Source: Cruorifilaria tuberocauda (taxonomy: Eukaryota; Nematoda; Chromadorea; Rhabditida; Onchocercidae). From it: 64,000 bases of DNA. The stretch's first letter is position 1. Every line of letters starts with the position of its first letter. Both the position numbers and the translations under genes were made by a program. Shown piece by piece: positions 12,842 through 24,400 of the stretch. The notes below the pieces were generated by a model. It was not told where the DNA came from and searched no databases. It saw nothing but the letters and a program-made list of their open reading frames with translations. The stretch lies in the NCBI GenBank assembly GCA_013365365.1, contig JABVXU010000159.1, positions 1 to 64,000 on the forward strand, written 5' to 3'.

Positions 12842-13035
12842 GTAATAATAATAATTAAAGTACAGAAAGTGAAAGTTAATCATTACTCCGACTGCTACTG
12901 CTATTAGTACTAATGTTAATAATAATAATAATAACAATAAAGAAATAACAATAATAATCACAATAATGATAACGATAATAACAATAGTAATAATCATAAT
13001 GACAGTAATAATGATAATTATGATAATACTCAAAC
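12842..13035. repeat. Imperfect AAT/GAT trinucleotide region
   Basis: The same trinucleotide family as 12232-12555 but in the opposite orientation, so the two could pair as a long imperfect hairpin with a roughly 290-base loop. Confidence 0.85.
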
Positions 13036-13156
13036 TATTATTTATTGTCAACAAGCAATAGAGCTATTAGTATTACCTGGCTACTTTATCTAACAATCAC
13101 ATCCTATAGAAAAGTATGGTTGTGGATAATGGAGCCACCTGCTAAGCTAAGCTTAA

Positions 13157-13262
13157 CATGATTTTATCTAATAATGATCACAATAATGTTAACGATAATA
13201 ATAATGATAATGATAACATGATAATAGATGATAATAGCAATAACCATAATGACAATAACAAT
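13157..13262. repeat. AAT/GAT trinucleotide region
   Basis: Short continuation of the preceding repeat family after a 120-base unique gap. Confidence 0.8.
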
Positions 13263-13689
13263 ACTTCCATTCATTGAAGCGTTTCTAAATTATTATAACT
13301 TTATTTTCCGTTCTGTTATTTTCATAAATTGGAAAAGTGAAAGAAATAAATTATTCTTTTTTAACATTTAATTGTCTTATTAATTATTAACATAAATTAC
13401 CAAATATAACCCTTAATCTCTTAACTTAAAAGTATAACTATTAAATAACTTTCCTACAAATTTCATTAAATGATGATAAATGATTTTTACTATCAACAAT
13501 CAATAATTTATTCGTTTATCAAATTAACAATTAAAGCATTTAATTTAGCTGATAAAACTTTACCAAAAATTCCATTAACAATATGAATTTCTATGAAATA
13601 GATGATATTATTGTAACAAACAGGTGCATAATACAATAATCCGATTGAAACAATTCATTCATCATACAGTATGCCTAAACATTAATTTA

Positions 13690-13733
13690 CAACAACAATA
13701 ACAACAACAATAACAACAACAACAAACAACAAC
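13690..13733. repeat. (CAA)n microsatellite
   Basis: CAA/ACA triplets with AAT interruptions. Confidence 0.9.
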
Positions 13734-13865
13734 GTGAACGAACCGTCTTAACTCACTTAGAGTAGATTTAACGTGTTTTTCGAGCGGTTATTGTAAGTTG
13801 AAGTGTAAAAGAGTATTTGAGAAGTAGTGCTACTTTCAGATTGTAACATATGTTTATGTCTCTTG

Positions 13866-13868
<3 letters not shown>

Positions 13869-13906
<38 letters not shown>
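13869..13906. repeat. (CT)n microsatellite
   Basis: Perfect CT dinucleotides followed by a short T-rich tract. Confidence 0.95.
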
Positions 13907-13907
<1 letters not shown>

Positions 13908-16261
13908 TTTTTTCTGTCTCTGTCACTATTTCTAGTTTTAATTGTTGAAGAAAGATGGAACGAACATTGAGGAAGAAGATGAGGAGATATCTGAAGTACT
14001 TTCAATATCCTCTTCAACCAATATGTCTTCATGAATGAAGAGAGATGAGAGGTTTTTCGTTGAGTGTTTTCGAATGCTCCAATCTTTTAACACTTTTTTT
14101 TTTTTTTAAAGGTATAATTTAGAAGTTTTGTAGAATATTTAATAATTACACTTCTCCTCTCTACAAATGTTTAATAATTTACAAAAATGATAAAGGCTAT
14201 CATTGATATTATCATTGTGATAAATGAAATATTGATTGATAAATGCACTTGAAACATACATTTGAATAGTTTTGTAGCAAAAATTTTCCTCATCGAAGAA
14301 AGCATTTATAATTAATTAATTAAATCTCAAATTGAAAATTACAGTATCAGCAATTGTTTATAAGAAAGTTTTAAATACTAAAGAAGATTAAGAGAAAACA
14401 ATTGGGTAGATAAACAAAACATTGGACAATATAATGAGAGTGAGTAGCGGGTGGGCGGGTAAGAAAATAGATATTAGAACTGTAAGCTAAATTAATCCTT
14501 GAATTGGAGAATTGGGAATTTTAGAAAATTCAAGAATTTATCATATCAACAAATTAATAAATAAATAATAAATCACCATGCACTTTCATTCATTTCCATT
14601 GGATTTAACAATAAATGCTATAACTCATCAATAATTCAATAAATATGATAATGGATGAATTATATTATCAATTCATAACAATGCTTAATTAATTCTTGTT
14701 AAGCTACATAAATATGAATGAGTAAGATGATTGGATAGTTTGATAGCCAATTTTGATTGACAATTAAATAATCGTTAAACTTTTTCAAATAAATACCTTG
14801 AATTGCATATTGTTCATAAATGATCATGTGAAAATGGTAATTGTATAATTTCAACTTACAATTACAATCTCAAATAAAACTTGCAAATACAATTTCAAAT
14901 AAAACATATTACTTTTGATATTGTTTGAGTAATTAAATACAAAATTGTCAGCTTATGATGAATAACGATGACATGACAATGTTGCATCGTCGTATCATAA
15001 TATTAATCTTATGCTGGGATATTTTTGACCTAATGCAGATTATTTAGCTATTTTCAAGGCAAATACCGAAATCAGCTCGTTTGTACTATTCCCAACGTAA
15101 ATTATTCGAATAAAGATTCAGTTATATGTGGAAAATATTGGAAGATTAAACGAATATACCGCCCAAGCTGCACCTAATTAGCATCTAATAACAAGTATTT
15201 TGCTTCTCGGATATTGGACAGATTAATGCTGTTTTACAAAAATAAGTAACAATGTTTTCAGGGACTGTCATAACATCTTATAGCTTTTATAAAACTAATA
15301 TTCAATTGCAGTTATAATTACTTTCTACTGTTATCAATCTATTTGGCAGATAAGACTGCTTAATATCACTCATATCTTCTTAATAATATTATTAAAGCAC
15401 TCAAATATATCCAGTATTTAGATAGTTATTATGAAACTTTATCCATGATTTTATTTCAACTGAACTCAGAGAAACAATCAAAATGATAGGTGCTGTCCGG
15501 TATTTTATCATAAACAAATACTGAGTACTGTAGAGTCTTAAATTACGGAATCTGTTTTATCTCCAAAGGTATTTTTAAATTGGCCGAAGAAATCTATATA
15601 TAATCACCAATAGAGCCAATAAAATTTAACGACACACAACAAATCATCTACGACAGTACTGTAATATGAATGGAACGAAAAGGCGACACTTCAAAGAAAA
15701 TGTAAGAATAACACAACCTTATTGTTTCATCGGAAACAATAGCAGTACAGTTAAGGTACCAGTAATTGCGTCACAGATGTTCCTCTTCTCCTTTTTCGGT
15801 ATGTCTGTTATGTTAAGCTAGTGATGTATATGAATACTCACTCCTATGTTAAAAGATACAAATGATCAAAACAGTAACACCTGTCAAGTTTTGTTGACAA
15901 GATTAGACCACTACTACCGCCTTAATATTTTGTTTTCTATTTGTTTCAGTGAAAGACCGACAAATACCAAGAAATTAATAAATGAGCGGTTGCACAGCAA
16001 CTTATTCCTAACAAAAAGAGATACGTACTTACTTGCAGATAGCCTTTTTAAATGAGATAATCAGTCGAACTCTTACCAGCATTAAAACATGGCATTACTA
16101 ACATTCAGCATCACCGAATTCACTAAATTCATTTTTGGCAGTTGAATAAAAGAAGTTTGAATGAAGATCAATGCAACAAATTTTATCAACAAGAAAAAAT
16201 ATTTTCGAAACAGAGGACTGATAAAAATGAAAAAAGAATTTAATCAGGTAGCATTTACTTT

Positions 16262-19200
16262 TCAAATTTTGTTAAAAGCAACGATGTCGACACTTTGCAC
16301 CTGAAATGTAAAAAAATGATGAAAAATGCAACCGTACTGTGAAGTAGACTTCGATTCTTCATAAACGAAAATGAAGTGAAATGAAAAGTCAGAATAACAA
16401 ATATGAAAAAAAAATGAATTTAAAAACTAGAAAGACGTACATAGTCTGCCACTTCTTCGGTTATCTGATCCATGAGATCATCCACAGAAACTTTCGCATC
16501 TTCCACAACACATATAATTTGCAGCACTCTAATACCGTAGGCAAGTGGGATCAATTTTGCTAGAAAATTATTTAATAAAAAAAACACCGATGGTATTGGA
16601 TTAAAAAACATCCAGAAGCGTCTGACAAATTAAAATAGAAACGGTTAACATATAATGGCTCATTCCAAAGAATGATGAAAAGCAAAATTCCTTAGACGTA
16701 TCCTTGATTATAATAGAGAAATAGAGAAAAAAATTATCATGGAAAAATGAATTATGGATTTTTTAAAGTTCAAAAATACGATAAAAAAGCATGCGTATTA
16801 CACGTAAAACGGTTTCGCCTTTCTGTCGACATAAACAAAAATTTGAACCATTCCATTAAGCACACTTCTTCATCATGGTAGCATAATTGCACGCAGAATA
16901 TGATCACATATGGAGGATATTCAATTACAGATAATAGTTCTTAACATGGACAATTTTGCAAACAAAAACTAACCACCACCCCAGACGAGACCATCTTTTT
17001 CAATCTTCCTCACAAGTTCCTCCATTTGTTGCATATCTGTTGTGTCGTCCCAGGGCTTAAAATTGAGCATTAAAAGAAAATAAGAAAAAAACACTAAGAA
17101 ATGCAATTTCCGTTATCTCTGTTTGAAGAAAAAATTTTTTTAAATTGACAACTGCACGAGAAATTCTTTATATCTTTGGATAATCTAGTTTCTAAAAATG
17201 TCTTCAATATTAAAAATGAATTTCGAAAACTGCATGACTATTCAATGCAGTGCGTTTCATGTCTAAGGCATTATTTGACAATATTAATCTTGAAATAAGA
17301 AAAACGGTCTATTTTAAGATCTAGAAAATATCAAGGCCTACTTTTACATCTAAAATAATAGAAGACTTGGCAATGCATTCTGGTTTCTTTGCTTTTTTCT
17401 CAGAATAAGCCTTCAGTCTCTCCTGCTTAATACGTTCTTTTTCCGCATCTTCCTCTTCATCCGATGACCCAAATAAATCAAAATCATCATCCTTTGATGC
17501 TTCTGCTGGTTTCTCAATTTTCGATAATGACTGTTTTGAACCAGGTAGAGGAATGTCACCATCCTAAAACAAAATATATTGCTAACAAATGATTCAAGCC
17601 TATGAAGCTTTAAAACTTCAAGAAATTCTGAAAATATTCTACTGGCCACCAACAGAGGTTATGCTTGAAAAATTCGACAATCAAAATCACTACGACTCGC
17701 ATCAAGAAAAAATGTTTTATTTTATACAACAATAGGCAGATTATCTCTATTAAAAAAGGTAGATCTCCACAGATATATCACAGGAACCAATTCAAAATTC
17801 AAACTTCATTATTACATCAACGAAAGACTCACATACATTATTTTAGATTAAAGAAATAGGTAAAGAGAGAACATGATATGCAAAAAAACACGAATCCTTG
17901 GTAAAAATAATTCAACTAAAGAAATAGACCAAGATCGAAAAATTTTCAAATTACGTTACAACCATTTCTAGACATTGCTCGATGAAACGATTGTTGAGCA
18001 TCAATTTAATTTCTTCATGAATAGAATTACACAGCTTTCTGGATAATGGAATTCTCCAACTCTGCCAAATCAAACGGTAAATATAGTTAGACTGCCCCAA
18101 ATAGTCTGTTCTTTTATGTACGACTTCATAGAAATCCACCAAAGTATTCCCACAAAATTCTTCAATTAATACAAATAAAAATTTCTCCAACTCTACAGCT
18201 TTTTCTGGATTAAAATAAATAATTGACAGGTCTCTCAGGAAAAATGGCCGCCATTCATGAGCAATTCTTTTGATTTTAAAAATCTCATTTTCATATTCAA
18301 GGAGTTCCTCAATTCTGGTAACGACAGGACTTCTAATGAAAGTGAGAGTTTCCGATTTAATTCTGTTGTCAAAAGATCGTTCTGAATTATGGTATCCCGA
18401 ACTAACATAGAAAGGGAACAATTCTGGTTGAAAAATGGAAGCTTCTTGGAGAATGAAGTATTCTTCAGCAGCTATGTAGATAATGTTCCAGCTATCTAAC
18501 TTATGCTCTGGCAATCGTTGATATGTGAAGCATCGCTTAAGCAGTATAGATGAATGATCTAACCCGCTTTGTCCCTTCGCAAGAGTAATATGGAAACGAC
18601 CCGTTAATAATAACCGTCCAATACTTGCAAATGCTTTCTGCATGAGCTGACGACTTCTACGAAGATTTGTTTTTCCACAATGATGAGGAAAATTCCATAT
18701 AATATCATCGTAAAACCCTATCCAATCTTCTGGAAGTGAGCAGGCATCGATCGAAAATAAGATGTTAACATGAGGATGATTAGTTTGAAGTTCGATAATA
18801 TTCTGTTTACCAGAAGGATATTTCATAATATATTCAGAGTAGCTCTCAAAAACGCTTGCATGTATTTCGGTCTCAGGATGTAAATGAGCAAATGCAAGAG
18901 TGAACGAAAGATTGCCATCGCCCAAAATGAGTGTCTTACTTCCAATTTTTTCCAGTGCAGAAGGCATACAAGGTCTTAACTGCAAATGATACTGAGCTTT
19001 AATAACTGTGATAAAGTCACCAATATTTTAGATGATACAACCTTGCTGGAGAAAACAGAAATACATGAAAAAAAATAAAAGCAGCCCATCAAGAAAGAAA
19101 AAAATATATCCGACTTTAGTGAAAAACAATATCCGTTAGAAGTACTTTACTCACTACCGACTGAAGAGCGTCCCAACAGTAACCTTTTCCACATAAATTT

Positions 19201-20631
19201 GGTAAATAAAATATTTTGTAAATACAATATAGCTTAAATCTTAAAAATAAGCCATCTTGAGAACAAAAATAAAGGATTCTTGGAATAGTTAAATTAATTG
19301 GAGGGAAAAATTTGCACTAGTACAGATGAGATAATTTACAGAAATCAAAAGCTTGAAATTAAGTGGAAAACATATTAGAAAAACTAGAAAAACTACTTTT
19401 CCTCCTAAAAAGTGAATGACTGACCTGTTGGACGTAATTTAATATCTTTCGGAAATCTTCACGTAGCTTTTCGATTTCGTTTCGCATTTCATCACTTATT
19501 TTTTTTAATGCGGCAACTTCTCCAGTTAATTTTGCTAAAGCGTCACTTGATGCATCTTCTGTAACTGAAATAATGACGATATATGCGAATTTTGCATTAA
19601 ATTTCTGTGATGTAAAATATCACCAAATGTAGTAATATTATAAGATATAGTTTACAGGAAGTGGGAAGTAATCTACCAAAATCAGTGAGACTCTATAGTA
19701 TTTACTAGATGGTTTGTCAAACAGAACTTATGATTGACACACACACTTAATGTTCGAAAAAAGTTATACTGAACAGTGAAGTCCGAAAATGTGCAATCCG
19801 AAAAATGCTCATTAGCTAATTTTAATCAATAATAATTAATCTTAGTGTTAAAATAATTCTTTTTGTGTACATAAAACACCATTAATTCATAACAAATTAC
19901 CAGATAGAAAAGCTGTATAATAGTTTTACTTACTATTAGCATCTCCCAAGGCTTGCTTTAACGTCTTTCTTGCATTAGCAATAGCGTCATGCAGACCATC
20001 CATCCTAGTAGTAGCTCCATGCACAATGTCGCCGTGACTTTTTTCTTTCAGATTCTTATTTTTACATTTGTTACGCTCTAACTCACTCCCAGCTGAGAAA
20101 TTCTTGGAACCTTCAATAATATTAGGTTTATTAAGCAGCATAAACGAAATCAAATAGGAACTGCATGACGAAAAAATTCTTCAACTGATTAATATTGCAG
20201 AAAGATGATGGATGAATACAAAAGAATAAATTAAATCTAGCAAATTCTATCTTATTTGCAAAGCAATTAACAATAAAACAATTAACAATAGAAAAATTTA
20301 TTTGCATTCTTTCCACTTGTTTTGCCCTAAAGATTCTCGGGATCAAGACATAATAATATGCTAATGCTTATTTTCATTTCGAAATAAATAAGGACCTGAC
20401 ACTGCTGAAAAACAACAGGAATACTGCGGTAGGGCGATACCGAATAGAATTAAAAAGGCAATAATAGGTAAACACGTATGACTAACCAGCTATTTTCTTT
20501 TTTGATCCATCGTTTGAGTGATAGGTGTAGAGCATTTTATCACCAAAAAACAATTCGTCCGCTGCTCTCAAAGTTAAATGCTGGCCAAATAATGTGGTTA
20601 CCTCCGTCAAAAGACTTTCTACTGACACCAT
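16262..20631 (-). CDS. EEF1D: Elongation factor 1-delta (eEF1B guanine-exchange subunit)
   Basis: Catalyses GDP release from eEF1A during translation, as part of the cytosolic eEF1B complex. Seven exons in transcription order: 20631-20487, 20092-19934, 19564-19425, 17563-17342, 17055-16974, 16559-16441, 16300-16262. All junctions keep phase and give 301 aa. Residues 1-49 are a poorly conserved N-terminus. Residues about 75-148 form the delta-type leucine-zipper/coiled coil ([18 protein letters not shown], then [13 protein letters not shown]). Exon 4 encodes the acidic linker [19 protein letters not shown] typical of beta and delta subunits. The C-terminal catalytic GEF domain contains [43 protein letters not shown] and the terminal [12 protein letters not shown]. 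The zipper upstream of the acidic block marks delta rather than beta. The start ATG lies four bases after the acceptor TTTATTACAG, a probable trans-splice site. Intron 3 (19424-17564, 1.86 kb) contains the FDXACB1-like frame. Confidence 0.93.
17716..17721 (-). terminator. Intronic poly(A) signal AATAAA
   Basis: AATAAA on the minus strand, 230 bases past the FDXACB1-like stop codon and about 150 bases before elongation-factor exon 4. Use of this site would end transcripts after the FDXACB1-like exon; bypassing it would allow the full elongation factor mRNA. Confidence 0.55.
17951..18967 (-). CDS. FDXACB1: FDXACB1-like protein: BMT5-like methyltransferase fold plus FDX-ACB domain
   Basis: A single uninterrupted 338-aa frame inside intron 3 of the elongation factor 1-delta gene, same strand. 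The N-terminal half matches the BMT5-like (DUF2431) Rossmann family. It has the SAM-binding glycine motif [15 protein letters not shown] (about residues 13-27) and the family signature [13 protein letters not shown] near residue 85, followed by [15 protein letters not shown]. Yeast Bmt5 of this family methylates 25S rRNA uridine. The C-terminal 100 residues match the ferredoxin-fold anticodon-binding domain of phenylalanyl-tRNA synthetases ([11 protein letters not shown], then [20 protein letters not shown]). This domain pair defines FDXACB1, whose activity is not established. The ATG chosen is 12 bases after the acceptor CATTTGCAG (AG at 18981-18980). The frame is also open back to that acceptor in the phase left by elongation-factor exon 3, so it may be an alternative terminal exon (490-aa fusion) instead of, or as well as, an independent trans-spliced gene. 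Confidence 0.85.
   Translation of the reverse strand: MPSALEKIGSKTLILGDGNLSFTLAFAHLHPETEIHASVFESYSEYIMKYPSGKQNIIELQTNHPHVNILFSIDACSLPEDWIGFYDDIIWNFPHHCGKTNLRRSRQLMQKAFASIGRLLLTGRFHITLAKGQSGLDHSSILLKRCFTYQRLPEHKLDSWNIIYIAAEEYFILQEASIFQPELFPFYVSSGYHNSERSFDNRIKSETLTFIRSPVVTRIEELLEYENEIFKIKRIAHEWRPFFLRDLSIIYFNPEKAVELEKFLFVLIEEFCGNTLVDFYEVVHKRTDYLGQSNYIYRLIWQSWRIPLSRKLCNSIHEEIKLMLNNRFIEQCLEMVVT
18980..18990 (-). other. Splice acceptor before FDXACB1-like frame
   Basis: CATTTGCAG fits the nematode acceptor consensus. It can serve as a cis acceptor from elongation-factor exon 3 (both phase 0, no stop between acceptor and frame) or as a spliced-leader trans-splice site with a 12-base leader before the ATG. 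Confidence 0.6.
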
Positions 20632-21462
20632 CTTCCTGTAATAAATTTATGCATTCCAATTAACGTGAATTAAAGTGATGAGCAGCAGACAATAATAAAT
20701 ATACTAACAACATATTTATCTTTCACAAAATAAATACAGCATAAATATTCTTTTGAAGAGCTTACATTTTGAACTGAAATAAAAACCAGCTTACTTAACA
20801 GATTTAAACTTTCTTGATTTTGTTTGCAAATTAATCTAAACAAAAGCGCATATTTGCTAAGTAATAGTTTACGTTTATAAATCATATCCTACCGCTTAAC
20901 CAAAAAAAAAAAAAGAACTCCAGCAAAAATTCCTCTCACGCCTATACGTGTTATACGTTGCGCTTACGGTCTGGCAGAGTTGCACACCGAAACCGCACGC
21001 ATATTTATATTATCATTATATGCGAGATCGAATCCAGTGCAGCTGTTTATTTTTGCAGCAATCGATTTCTAATTTAGAAGTGTGATGATCTCCTAATAAT
21101 TTCAACAGTGATAACTTCCATAAATCAGATTTGAACTGATAACTGAATATAAACTGATAAGTACGATAAACACATATCCATGATAAGGATGATTAGATAA
21201 TGAATGAATCAGTATTAGCTTGTATTTAAACTCTCTCTCTCTCCCTCTCTCTGTACATATATACGTGTAAATCTAGTTAATTCTAATGAATACTATTATT
21301 AATTAAAGTCTGGTAATTAATTGGGCCATGATTTAATTAGTATATTATTTGATATCATTTTACAATAACCTATTTAGTTATTTATCATCCTGTCAACAGG
21401 ATCAAATCCTGTTCTCAAATTTTATTTATTACTAAAATCGATGATTAATTTCTATTAGCAGA
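20632..21462. promoter_or_regulatory. Divergent intergenic region, shared promoter of EEF1D and DOCK
   Basis: The 831 bases between two outward-facing genes must hold both promoters unless more distant 5' exons exist. A less AT-rich island at about 20935-21005 contains TATACGTGTTATACGT (two TATACGT words nine bases apart). A CT-dinucleotide tract lies at 21231-21252. Splice acceptors abut both coding starts (TTATTACAG at 20644-20636 minus; TTCTATTAG or TTAGCAG at 21450-21461 plus). A short hairpin, AACAGGAT-CAA-ATCCTGTT, lies at 21395-21413. No TATA box can be assigned with confidence. Confidence 0.55.
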
Positions 21463-24400
21463 ATGAGAAATAGCATACCTCCTCGACATGACGATCGCCG
21501 CTCCATGGTTTCAGTTTCCAGTACTGGCAGTAGTGGCTTGGTGGAGATATCAAGTCAGCGATCATCTAGTGGACAATTGCGGAAGTATAATTTTTAGCTT
21601 TAAAATACTCTACATACTTTGTGCTAAAACTAATGAAACTTTATTAACATTCAGTCTGACGTGCTCATTCAAAAAATAGTTAATCTTGACATGAGTGGTG
21701 TTTAATTTCAGTTTCTTTAGTTTTATTATAAGTTGTCTGGGGCAGACTCTTTGATCATACAGCCGAAATAAATTTTCTCTGATCGCCCCAATTTTTAATA
21801 AAAGTCAAAATTCCGGAATAGCATCATCCTGCGAAGTTATGTAATCATCTAAAATAACATTTAAAGTGACATAATAAAAAATCTTTTGAAATAAAATAAT
21901 TTTATTTAATCATTATTTTGTCAAGTGATAAAATTCATGTATAAATAGTAGTAATTTGAATAAATGACGAAAATATATAAAAGCTTCAATTCCCTTAAAG
22001 GGTATTTACAGGCGATAAAACGAAATAATTTTAAAAAATGGAGGGTGCAATTATATTAGTTCTCAACAACTTAGACCAGATATCACAAATTCCTGTTTAT
22101 AAACATTTTGAGTTGATTTCGTGGAATTTTAGGTTTACCGCTGGAGTGGGGAAACCGGGACAGGCTCGAGAAGCCCGTGAGGCAGTGCGAACAGCAATGA
22201 GTACAATGAACCCGACGGTAATTTATTTCATTAGGCTCTCTTTAACTAATATGGTTTAATAAAATAAACAAAGAATTTTATTTATTAAAACGAATTAAAC
22301 TTGTAAACTTCTAAAATTGGAAGATGAATATTTTAATGTATAAATGAAACAAATTATTCCGGACTTTGAATTTTATGAATTCTAATTGCTATAGCGTAAA
22401 CGACCGTTGGCAGAACCATTGGATTATGAAAAATTTTTGGGAGAGAATAGCTCAATAATAGAAAATCTTAATCAACGAGAATTGCTATTATTTCCACGCG
22501 ACGACTTTACGGTACTTTTTAATCTTTTAATTCGAAATTTAAAATAATATAAAATAGTATGATTTGTTGCAGTGATATCCACAGAATAGTTACCGAAATT
22601 CTCACTGTTTGCAGGATGTTGACTTCTACCTTTATTTTATTGTTCTCATTGATACTAAAGCCTCTCCTAAAAGGATTAATTTAGGAAACATTAGTATCTC
22701 CAGTGGAGCGTACAGCAGTGCCATCATTAAGTATGCGAGAAATAACGGAAGCGAAATGGTTACTTACGCAAGAAGCCCTTGCATTTTATATTACTTCATA
22801 TCATGTTATTCGTTTTAATTATGTTCAGTTTGGTTCTGATTATTCCGGTAATTCTGAGTAAGTTTTTTTGATGTTAACATTTCAAATATTGCAATTGGTT
22901 TCTTTGAAAGAATTATTTATCACAAACAACATTAATGACTACATTTTGGCTCTTTATTCTCATATTTCACTATCGAGGAATAGAGTTTCTAGTATACCTC
23001 AATTGTGATTAGTAAGAAATAAAACTCCTGGATTTTTAAATCGAATCTGAGTTATGAAAGATTGATTCTGTTGGACTAATTTATATTCTTTTTTAGGTAT
23101 GATATCCATCTCCAACCATTAATTTATGAAAGTGATATGGCCTACGATGAACAAAAAGAGGTAAATTCTTTTTTTATTTTTTTTTTCATGCTTTAAATTC
23201 TGATTCGCTACAACATACATATATTTCAGGAATTAGATGGTCGTAACAACTCAGATATTATTCGAGAAGGATTCTTGTTTCTTGTTCCAGAAACCAGTCT
23301 TTTGGATAATTTCAAAGTAAATGATCACTGATGATAAGTCCCATTCAGTTGTCAATATATACGGACTATTTCTGAATTAGTCTCCTCGAGAAAATCACTC
23401 TTTTGAAATAAAACTGTACATCCATTCTTAATATAGAAATTACTTTGCCTTAAATCTTTAAAGGAGTGATTTTTCAAAAAGATTTAAAGTTTAAAAATTC
23501 AACTGAAAAATGTTACTTATATTTAGAAAATTTCAAATGATTTGTTTACAGAGCATGAAGAAACGTTACTGTGTGCTAAGGAAAGATGAAGATGGGAAGG
23601 TTCTTCTAGAAATGCGAAAATCAAAATTTGCGACATTAACACATCCACCAATGATTATACAACAGGCAGCTTTGTCGACAAGTAAAAAAGGCAGAAATGT
23701 TCTTGAAGTAAGTGCAAATATAATCATTATCTCTGCAAATAAAACTTCGATTATTGGGATAAAACAACTAAGCACAAATTCTCTATACAAAAATCCTTTA
23801 CATGTGGTTCTGAACCCAGTTCTGAAATTGGATTTGAAAAGCAAAATTTGGACATATGTTTTTGTGTTTTTGCCTTTGGGAAACATTGCTACTTATGGAA
23901 TCACACAGTTTTTTTTTTTTTTGATTGGACTGATAGTGCCATATGTAAAATAAGCTGCTTTTAGTTTCTCTCATTTAACATATGACAGAAGTATGAAATA
24001 TTTCTCGATGCATGACTTTCCTCGTGATATTTTATCATTTGAATGGATAAATTACAAAAATGCATTGGAGGTGAACGGATCTGGTGCAGAAAGGCGTTCG
24101 TGGGTATTGGCAGCCGATTCTGATAGCGATTTACCACGATGGTTAATTGAAATTGATCGTGCTTTGGCTGGTGACTGCAAAGGTTACATGTCTTCTTATT
24201 TAATAATAAAAGATCAACTGTAGATATGGAAAGACAGTGACATAAATTTTCTGCTATTTCGGATTTGTATTTTAAAAATTTTTCCTTATGCTCAGTTTTT
24301 AAAAAAATCCATTCATAATTTTAACCTTTTAATGAGTATTGCTTGCACTTCGTATTCAATAGAAATAAACAAAAATGAAATCATTTCAACGAGTAACTGA

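Larger units (their letters stand above)
1..16261. other. 16-kb gene-free, repeat-rich region
   Basis: I find no convincing exon here on either strand. Open frames of 60-90 codons are translations of simple repeats or lack start, splice and composition support. The stretch holds homopolymer T/A runs, di- and trinucleotide repeats, two minisatellites and several diverged short duplications, listed separately. A few short islands with more even base composition (about 2640-2760, 3990-4095, 8340-8420, 9355-9460) stand out against the AT background but carry no recognisable gene. It could be intergenic DNA or part of a very long intron of a gene that starts left of the window. Confidence 0.7.

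Noticed and set aside
21347..21420. A 74-base span that folds like a tRNA: paired ATTTGA/TCAAAT ends, a six-pair stem with seven-base loop, and a T-arm-like ACAGG-ATCAAAT-CCTGT.
   Set aside because: It has no D arm, the box B word differs from consensus, the variable region is too long and the loop base after the anticodon is not a purine. Such folds are expected by chance in AT-rich DNA.
23566..23886. 106-codon frame opposite the DOCK PH-domain exon.
   Set aside because: Shadow of the coding exon on the other strand.
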